Shown here piece after piece: positions 59,098-64,000 of a stretch of DNA of 64,000 nt; position 1 is the stretch's first letter, and every line of letters starts with the position of its first letter. The stretch comes from Algibacter_G agarivorans. GTDB taxonomy: Bacteria > Bacteroidota > Bacteroidia > Flavobacteriales > Flavobacteriaceae. Below the pieces are notes generated by a model. That model saw only the letters and a list, made by a program, of their open reading frames with translations. It did not search any database and had not been told where the DNA came from. The stretch is from NCBI RefSeq assembly GCF_039543245.1, contig NZ_BAABJJ010000018.1, positions 28,534 to 92,533 of the forward strand. The letters run 5' to 3'. Both the position numbers and the translations under genes were made by a program.

Positions 59098-59925
59098 ATG
59101 AAAAATTCACTATTTATATTGGTCTTAATACTATTAACATCCTGTAGTAAGAATGATGAAATAATCGATTACCCTACTCAAAATGACGAAGAAATCAAAG
59201 CCTATATAGCAACTAATAATTTAAACGCTATAAAAAGCAATTCCGGTTTATATTACGTTATAAACGAACAAGGCCCTGGCGAACAACCCATACAAACAGA
59301 CAGAGTTAAAGTAGCTTACAAAGGCTACCTAACTGATGGTTCAATTTTTGACGAAAACGCAACTGGTTATGACACCAACTTACAGGATGTAATAAGAGGC
59401 TGGACAGAAGGTATAACCTATTTTAATGAAGGCGGTAGTGGTATCCTTCTAATTCCTGCACATTTAGCTTACGGAAGTAGCGATTATTCTACAATACCAG
59501 GCGGATCTGTACTTATTTTTGAGATAGAACTTATTTATGTCAATTACGTTACCGAAAACGACGAAGAGATATCAGCCTACATTGCTGACAACAACTTAAA
59601 TGCTCAAAAAAGTAGTACAGGTTTATATTATGTAATTGATGAATTAGGAGATGGAAAACAACCTACAGAAACCGATAATGTAACCGTTGCCTATAAAGGC
59701 TATTTTACCAATGGCTCTATTTTTAACGAAAGTACAGCAGATGGCGCTTCTTTTAACCTAGAGCAACTCATTAAAGGATGGACTGAAGGAATCACGTATT
59801 TTAAAGAAGGAGGTACTGGTACCCTGTTAATCCCTGCACATCTAGCATACGGCAATAATGGCACTTTTGGCATACCAGCTGGATCTGTGGTTCTATTTGA
59901 TATTAATCTGCTCTCTGTAAATTAA
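59098..59925 (+). CDS. Tandem FKBP-type peptidyl-prolyl isomerase lipoprotein
   Basis: A 275-residue lipoprotein: signal MKNSLFILVLILLTSCSKND with the lipid-receiving Cys at 16. Two homologous FKBP domains (about 40-150 and 160-275) each have VKVAYKGYLTDGSIFDE / VTVAYKGYFTNGSIFNE, RGWTEGITYF / KGWTEGITYF, IPAHLAYG and the closing hydrophobic strand. Both keep the G-W-x-E-G and L-I-P-x-x-L-A-Y-G active-site blocks, so both may be active. Catalyses prolyl cis-trans isomerisation in the periplasm or at the outer membrane. It is flanked by near-identical terminators and is probably monocistronic. Confidence 0.9.
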   Translation: MKNSLFILVLILLTSCSKNDEIIDYPTQNDEEIKAYIATNNLNAIKSNSGLYYVINEQGPGEQPIQTDRVKVAYKGYLTDGSIFDENATGYDTNLQDVIRGWTEGITYFNEGGSGILLIPAHLAYGSSDYSTIPGGSVLIFEIELIYVNYVTENDEEISAYIADNNLNAQKSSTGLYYVIDELGDGKQPTETDNVTVAYKGYFTNGSIFNESTADGASFNLEQLIKGWTEGITYFKEGGTGTLLIPAHLAYGNNGTFGIPAGSVVLFDINLLSVN

Positions 59926-59941
59926 AAAAAAACTTATAAAA

Positions 59942-59977
59942 CTAAAAACCACTTTGTGCAAACAAAGTGGTTTTTAG
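59942..59977. terminator. Bidirectional terminator after the FKBP gene
   Basis: CTAAAAACCACTTTGT pairs perfectly (16 bp) with ACAAAGTGGTTTTTAG. It lies between the convergent FKBP and DUF2911 genes. Confidence 0.85.
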
Positions 59978-60002
59978 TTTAAATTTAAAGATGTTAAAAA
60001 CA

Positions 60003-60848
60003 CTACATCGCTCCCCATTCGGCAATCGACTCTTTATTCATTTTAACATAATCCGCATTACCAGCTTTTTCAGCTCCAGCTAAGGATTTTTTAGCAGTAG
60101 CGATAGCCGCTTTTTTATCGCCTAATTTAGCATAAATCAAAGACTGCTGTCTTAATTGCCAAAAACGTGGGGATTCAGACATAGACATAGCTTTCTCAAT
60201 CCAAGTTTTTGCTTGATTTATATCTTTTCCACTATTAAAGTAATACACAGCAGCAGCATAATAATCATTAGCCCCTGGACCATTCATTACTTTTTCAATA
60301 GATGCCATAACCGCTTTATCAGTTGGCACTTCAAAAGGAAGTGTTAGATACGTTTTCTCCCAAATAAAATCAAGCGACGCACTATTGTTAGATAAATTAC
60401 CAAAACCCATGGTAAAGGTTTCAACATTATACTCCATAGCATAAGTTTTTATGGTTGTTTTAGCTGCTAGATATTGAGCATCTATTTCTTTAGGTGTTCC
60501 CGATTCTTTTCCATCGTTATAAAAAATAACATCCCAAGTATCAGTATTCGGAATTGTAAAAATTGAGTAAGATCCTGCTTTCAAATTTTGTCCATCAATA
60601 GTAACATCTGTACTAAATGTAATTTTGGTTCTAGCATTAGCTCCAGTTCTCCAGATCTTTCCGTAAGGCACTAAATCTCCATAAACAGTACGCCCTTTAA
60701 CACCTGGTCTAGAATACTCTAAAGTCACATCGGTTAAACCCACTTTTTGTTCCACTTTACTAAACGGACTAGGTTGTGGCGTTTTAATTTGTGCATTTAC
60801 CGAGCAAACTGTAGTAAAAGCCAATACAAGTAATAGTAGTTTTTTCAT
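60003..60848 (-). CDS. DUF2911 domain-containing exported protein
   Basis: A 281-residue protein from the ATG at 60848, which starts a clean signal peptide (MKKLLLLVLAFTTVCSVNAQ). An in-frame ATG at 60938 would add 30 residues before the signal and is rejected. DUF2911 spans about residues 25-165, including PSPFSKVEQKVGLTDVTLEY, GRTVYGDLVPYGKIWRTGAN, ITFSTDVTIDGQ and KAGSYSIFTIP. The C-terminal 100 residues are helical and TPR-like (YYFNSGKDINQAKTWIEKAM). Function unknown. Conserved in Bacteroidota; convergent with the FKBP gene. Confidence 0.85.
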   Translation of the reverse strand: MKKLLLLVLAFTTVCSVNAQIKTPQPSPFSKVEQKVGLTDVTLEYSRPGVKGRTVYGDLVPYGKIWRTGANARTKITFSTDVTIDGQNLKAGSYSIFTIPNTDTWDVIFYNDGKESGTPKEIDAQYLAAKTTIKTYAMEYNVETFTMGFGNLSNNSASLDFIWEKTYLTLPFEVPTDKAVMASIEKVMNGPGANDYYAAAVYYFNSGKDINQAKTWIEKAMSMSESPRFWQLRQQSLIYAKLGDKKAAIATAKKSLAGAEKAGNADYVKMNKESIAEWGAM

Positions 60849-61054
60849 TTTGTTTTTATTAAATAAAAGGTTAAAGTAAAGCATAAATTTACGCATCCAA
60901 ATTTCGTTTAATGTTAACAAAAGCTTAAAATAAGACATTGTAAATTTGCAACATAAAAAAATTAGTGCTTCTACTTGCCGATAAGCAGATTAATCAAGGA
61001 TCAGAATTTAACTAAGTTGTTCCTCCTACTTTTGCAGCCACTTGAACTTTATTG

Positions 61055-61240
61055 TTATAGCAATGGTTTATCCATTTGACGAAATTCCTGTAGCGCATTT
61101 TAATCTAGGGTAACCATAGGTTTTGCATTTGCAAATAAATACTGCGAGCTATTGCCGCCAATTATAGTTGCAAATTGGTTAAAACGAGTCGTGTTGTTAA
61201 AACTATAAGTTAAAGTAATAGTGTTATCAAATAATTTTGT
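61055..61240 (-). pseudogene. Possible decayed gene fragment
   Basis: Between stop codons at 61055 and 61241 the minus strand encodes LFDNTITLTYSFNNTTRFN, then QFATIIGGNSSQYLFANAKP and MVTLD, a stop at 61100-61102, and then NALQEFRQMDKPLL. Coding-like composition continues past the stop, and no start codon is visible. I do not recognise the family. It could also be spurious. Confidence 0.3.
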
Positions 61241-61248
61241 TTAACTTT

Positions 61249-61280
61249 TTGTAATATTTATTAAACATTTTATATATTTG
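61249..61280 (+). promoter_or_regulatory. Promoter of the TetR operon
   Basis: TTG (61249-61251), a 21-base spacer and TATATTTG (61273-61280) match the flavobacterial consensus. The ATG is at 61297. Confidence 0.7.
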
Positions 61281-61296
61281 CCGTAAATAAAAAGTT

Positions 61297-61953
61297 ATGG
61301 CTAAGAAAAAAATAATAACAAGGAATGACATCATAGGGTTTTACATGGATTACGTGTTAGAGCACGACCAGAATCCTAAATCTATTTTTGCCTTTTCCAA
61401 ATTAAATAAGTTTGAAGAATCTCAATTTTATACACATTTTGCATCTTTCGAAGCTATTGAAAAAGGCATTTTTGAAGCATTTTTCACAAATTCAATTACA
61501 GCTTTAAGTAAAAGTGGGGACTACAAAACATTTGATGCCCGTAATAAACTATTAAGTTTCTACTATACGTTTTTTGAAAACTTAACGGCTAACAGAAGTT
61601 ATGTAATCCATAGTTTAAACAAACATAAAAACAGTTTAAAGGGTTTAAAAACACTGTCTGGTTTAAAGCAGCACTTTTCAAATTATATTTCACAATTAGA
61701 AATTCAAATGCTTGATATAAAACAAGAACAAATTGAAAAAATTCAACAAAAAACATTAAAAGAATCTGCCTGGTTACAATTATTAATGACTATGAAATTT
61801 TGGATGGACGACACATCGTCTTCATTTGAAAAAACAGATATTTTTATTGAAAAATCCGTGAATACCACATTTGACGTACTAGATATTGCACCTTTAAAAA
61901 GCGTGATTGATTTAGGCAAATTCTTGTTCAAGGAAAAATTTCAAATGAACTAA
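61297..61953 (+). CDS. TetR/AcrR-family transcriptional regulator
   Basis: A 218-residue regulator. The N-terminal helix-turn-helix region shows IITRNDIIGFYMDYVLEHD and SIFAFSKLNKFEESQFYTHFASFEAIEKGIF, where F-Y-x-H-F-x-S-x-E-A-I-E-K is the TetR third-helix pattern. The C-terminal 150 residues are helical ligand-binding and dimerisation domain (LLSFYYTFFENLTANRSYV). Followed by an ABC1/UbiB kinase after 10 bases and a flavin reductase, suggesting it controls that operon. Target ligand unknown. The N-terminal HTH is more diverged than usual, so DNA binding is inferred. Confidence 0.75.
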   Translation: MAKKKIITRNDIIGFYMDYVLEHDQNPKSIFAFSKLNKFEESQFYTHFASFEAIEKGIFEAFFTNSITALSKSGDYKTFDARNKLLSFYYTFFENLTANRSYVIHSLNKHKNSLKGLKTLSGLKQHFSNYISQLEIQMLDIKQEQIEKIQQKTLKESAWLQLLMTMKFWMDDTSSSFEKTDIFIEKSVNTTFDVLDIAPLKSVIDLGKFLFKEKFQMN

Positions 61954-61963
61954 ACAACCATTT

Positions 61964-63274
61964 ATGAAAACTATAGACAACATACCTACTTCTAAAATTC
62001 AACGTGCCACCAAGCTTGTAACTACTGGTGCAAAAGTAGGCGTGAATTACATAAAATATTATGGCGATAAAATGGTTAATCCGGAAACTGATGCCAAAGA
62101 CCGATTAAACAAAAATAATGCTACAGATATATATGATGGCTTAAAGCAACTTAAAGGTAGCGCATTAAAAGTGGCGCAAATGCTAAGTATGGAAAAGAGC
62201 ATTTTACCACAAGCCTACGTTGATAAATTTTCATTAGCTCAATTTTCTGTACCACCATTATCTCCGCCTCTGGTAATAAAAACGTTTAAAAAATATTTTG
62301 GAAAACATCCAAATGACCTATTTGATACTTTTAACGCAACTTCTGTAAACGCTGCTAGCATTGGTCAAGTCCATATAGCAGAACTCGATGGGAAACAACT
62401 TGCTGTGAAAATCCAATATCCAGGAGTTGCCAAAAGTATTGCAACAGATTTAGCCATGGTTAAACCCATTGCCATGAGCATGTTCAATATTAAAGGAAAA
62501 GATTCAGATAAATACTTTAAAGAAGTTGAAAACAAATTGGTTGAGGAAACAAATTATGTATTAGAAATGAAGCAAAGCAAGGAAATTGCTTTCGCTTGCT
62601 CTCACATTTCTAATCTTTTGTTTCCTGAATATTACCCCGAACTATCCTCAGAACGCATCATTACCATGGACTATATGCAAGGCCAACACCTTTCTGAATT
62701 TACGGCATATAGTACAAAACAAGACACATCCAACAAACTCGGCCAAGCCCTTTGGGATTTTTACATGTTTCAAATACATAAATTAAAAAAAGTGCATGCA
62801 GACCCGCATCCAGGAAACTTTTTAATATCAAAAAAAGGAGAATTAATAGCATTAGATTTTGGGTGTATGAAAACCATCCCCATGGAATTTTATACACCTT
62901 ATTTTGAACTGGCAAAACCAGAAAACATCAAGAATAAAGACTATTTTGTTTCAAAGTTATACGAATTAGAAATTTTAAGAGACGATGATTCAAAAGAAGA
63001 AATAGCCTTTTTTACCGAAATGTTTCATGACATGTTAAGTTTATTTACCAAACCCTTTCATCAAGAATATTTTGATTTTTCTGATTCTCGATTCTTTGGT
63101 GAAATTGCAGAATTAGGTGAACGCTATTCAAAAAATACGGATTTAAAAAAAATGAATGGTAACCGTGGCTCTAAGCATTTCATCTATATCAATAGAACGT
63201 TTTTCGGTTTATACAATTTAATGTTCGACTTAAAAGCAAAGGACATTAAAATCAATAATTACATCAACCTATAA
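61964..63274 (+). CDS. ABC1/UbiB-family atypical kinase (AarF-like)
   Basis: A 436-residue UbiB/ADCK-family protein. The N-terminal KxGQ-like block is DGLKQLKGSALKVAQMLSM (about 50-70), with VAQ in place of the usual GQ. The Ala-rich nucleotide loop is NAASIGQVHIAEL (about 128-140), the kinase Lys lies in LAVKIQYPGV, and the catalytic loop is VHADPHPGNFLIS (about 278-290), followed by the metal site ALDFGCMK. Proposed to support isoprenoid quinone or lipid metabolism. One-base overlap with the flavin reductase gene, 10-base gap to the regulator gene. Confidence 0.85.
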   Translation: MKTIDNIPTSKIQRATKLVTTGAKVGVNYIKYYGDKMVNPETDAKDRLNKNNATDIYDGLKQLKGSALKVAQMLSMEKSILPQAYVDKFSLAQFSVPPLSPPLVIKTFKKYFGKHPNDLFDTFNATSVNAASIGQVHIAELDGKQLAVKIQYPGVAKSIATDLAMVKPIAMSMFNIKGKDSDKYFKEVENKLVEETNYVLEMKQSKEIAFACSHISNLLFPEYYPELSSERIITMDYMQGQHLSEFTAYSTKQDTSNKLGQALWDFYMFQIHKLKKVHADPHPGNFLISKKGELIALDFGCMKTIPMEFYTPYFELAKPENIKNKDYFVSKLYELEILRDDDSKEEIAFFTEMFHDMLSLFTKPFHQEYFDFSDSRFFGEIAELGERYSKNTDLKKMNGNRGSKHFIYINRTFFGLYNLMFDLKAKDIKINNYINL

Positions 63275-63888
63275 TGATATATTTCAGTGAAGATGATATT
63301 AACAAGCTTCACCATTTATACAGAATAAACTTAATAAATAGTTGTTCAGGTTATAAATCGGCGAATTTAATTGGTACTAAATCTAAGGATGGAAATGAGA
63401 ATGTTGCAGTTTTTAGTTCTGTAACACATATAGGATCGAGCCCAGCCATGTTTGGTTTTTTTATGAGACCAACTACAGTCATTAGGAATACATACGATAA
63501 TATAAAATCTACAGGATCATACACGATAAACCATATATATAAATCTATTATTGAAGACGCTCATCATACATCAGCAAAATATAATACGTCGGTTTCAGAA
63601 TTTGATGTTACTAATTTAAACTCAGAATATAAAAATGAATTTCACGCACCTTTCGTAAAAGATGCACCTATTCAATTGGCTATGGAGTTTGCTGAAGAAT
63701 ATGACATTAAAGCGAATAACACTATTTTAGTGATTGGGAAAATAATTGGGGTATTCATTAACAATGAACTTATTGAAAAAGACGGTTTTGTAAATCTTTC
63801 AAAAGCAGAAATAGCAGCAATAAATGGGTTAGATGGCTATGCCATTCCAGAAAACAAAACACGCTTTGGTTATCAGAGACCTAAATGA
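63274..63888 (+). CDS. Flavin reductase family protein (FMN-binding split barrel)
   Basis: A 204-residue flavin reductase-like protein. Residues about 24-60 (SGYKSANLIGTKSKDGNENVAVFSSV) and MFGFFMRPTTVIRNTYDNIKSTG (about 64-86) and YTINHIY are the split-barrel strands that bind FMN, and FDVTNLNSEYKNEFHAP and IQLAMEFAEEYDIKANNTILVIGKIIGVFIN complete the fold. It lacks a typical NAD(P)H signature. Third gene of the operon and translationally coupled to the kinase by a one-base overlap. It may supply reduced flavin to a monooxygenase outside the window. Confidence 0.82.
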   Translation: MIYFSEDDINKLHHLYRINLINSCSGYKSANLIGTKSKDGNENVAVFSSVTHIGSSPAMFGFFMRPTTVIRNTYDNIKSTGSYTINHIYKSIIEDAHHTSAKYNTSVSEFDVTNLNSEYKNEFHAPFVKDAPIQLAMEFAEEYDIKANNTILVIGKIIGVFINNELIEKDGFVNLSKAEIAAINGLDGYAIPENKTRFGYQRPK

Positions 63889-63983
63889 GGTAGAAGCAAA
63901 TAAAAGTATTAAAGTTCTTATATTATAAACCAATAGCGTCCTAAACGATTAAAAAAGAGAAAGGGAAATTTGTTCCGCAAAGT

Positions 63984-63991
63984 TACCTTTG
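63984..63991 (+). promoter_or_regulatory. Possible -7 box near the right edge
   Basis: TACCTTTG fits TAnnTTTG. No TTG box lies at the right distance, and the next gene is outside the window. Confidence 0.25.
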
Positions 63992-64000
63992 TGGTGCAAC

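Noticed and set aside
1..64000. tRNA, rRNA, tmRNA, prophage and replication origin
   Set aside because: No cloverleaf, rRNA, phage structural gene or dnaA-box cluster could be recognised by reading; a covariance-model scan was not possible.

Overview
The window is a chromosomal segment of a member of the Bacteroidota, almost certainly a marine-type Flavobacteriaceae. The evidence is the AT-rich sequence, promoters of the TTG-N19..21-TAnnTTTG type instead of sigma70 boxes, the near absence of Shine-Dalgarno sequences, a type IX secretion C-terminal sorting domain, paired DUF5723/OmpA proteins, a CarboxypepD_reg-type TonB receptor, and the Bacteroidota-specific rpmB-rpmG-DUF4295-ftsY gene order. 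No rRNA, tRNA, CRISPR array or prophage was found.

1-16.4 kb (all minus strand) is a surface-polysaccharide locus. It reads, in transcription order, wza - wzc - wzm - methyltransferase - wzt - GT-D glycosyltransferase - methyltransferase - three GT2 enzymes - a GT4-like enzyme - methyltransferase - GT2 - polysaccharide pyruvyltransferase - neuB - neuC (cut by the left edge). Together these genes would make a nonulosonic-acid-containing, pyruvylated and methylated glycan exported by an ABC transporter, with a Wza/Wzc-like envelope apparatus. Many genes abut or overlap, so it is probably one long transcription unit starting near 16.43 kb.

16.5-29.1 kb holds an ABC-F ATPase, an O-methyltransferase-like gene, two tandem DUF5723-TSP3-OmpA outer-membrane proteins, a PduO-type cobalamin adenosyltransferase that looks leaderless, a DUF2795 protein and SecA. 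29.3-35.7 kb is one 2131-residue secreted mosaic protein (FG-GAP, DUF285/BspA-like and MopE-like repeats, T9SS type B sorting domain). 36.1-42.9 kb is housekeeping: M23 peptidase, RimO, FtsY, DUF4295, L33, L28, CinA, an Hpt protein and a fumarylacetoacetase-family protein.

43.1-46.3 kb is the most unusual part. Two minus-strand genes, an RsgA-like GTPase and a membrane-anchored Mrr-type nuclease, are each enclosed by their own private inverted repeat. They are separated by a 141-bp imperfect palindrome, which is the architecture of integron gene cassettes, but no integrase is visible. 46.4-55.1 kb returns to core genes (DEDDh exonuclease, 2-oxoacid dehydrogenase E2, GT2, RecR, sodium:solute symporter, CoA-binding protein, TonB-dependent receptor). 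55.6-63.9 kb has FabH, HtpG, a tandem-FKBP lipoprotein, a DUF2911 protein and a TetR - UbiB/ABC1 kinase - flavin reductase operon.

The intergenic spaces are unusually rich in dispersed repeats: a REP-like family (GAGATTCC..GGAATGACA), a 90-100 bp element with conserved arms and a variable centre, a MITE-like element with a short copy, and a 30-bp GC-richer repeat. Strong stem-loop terminators are also frequent.
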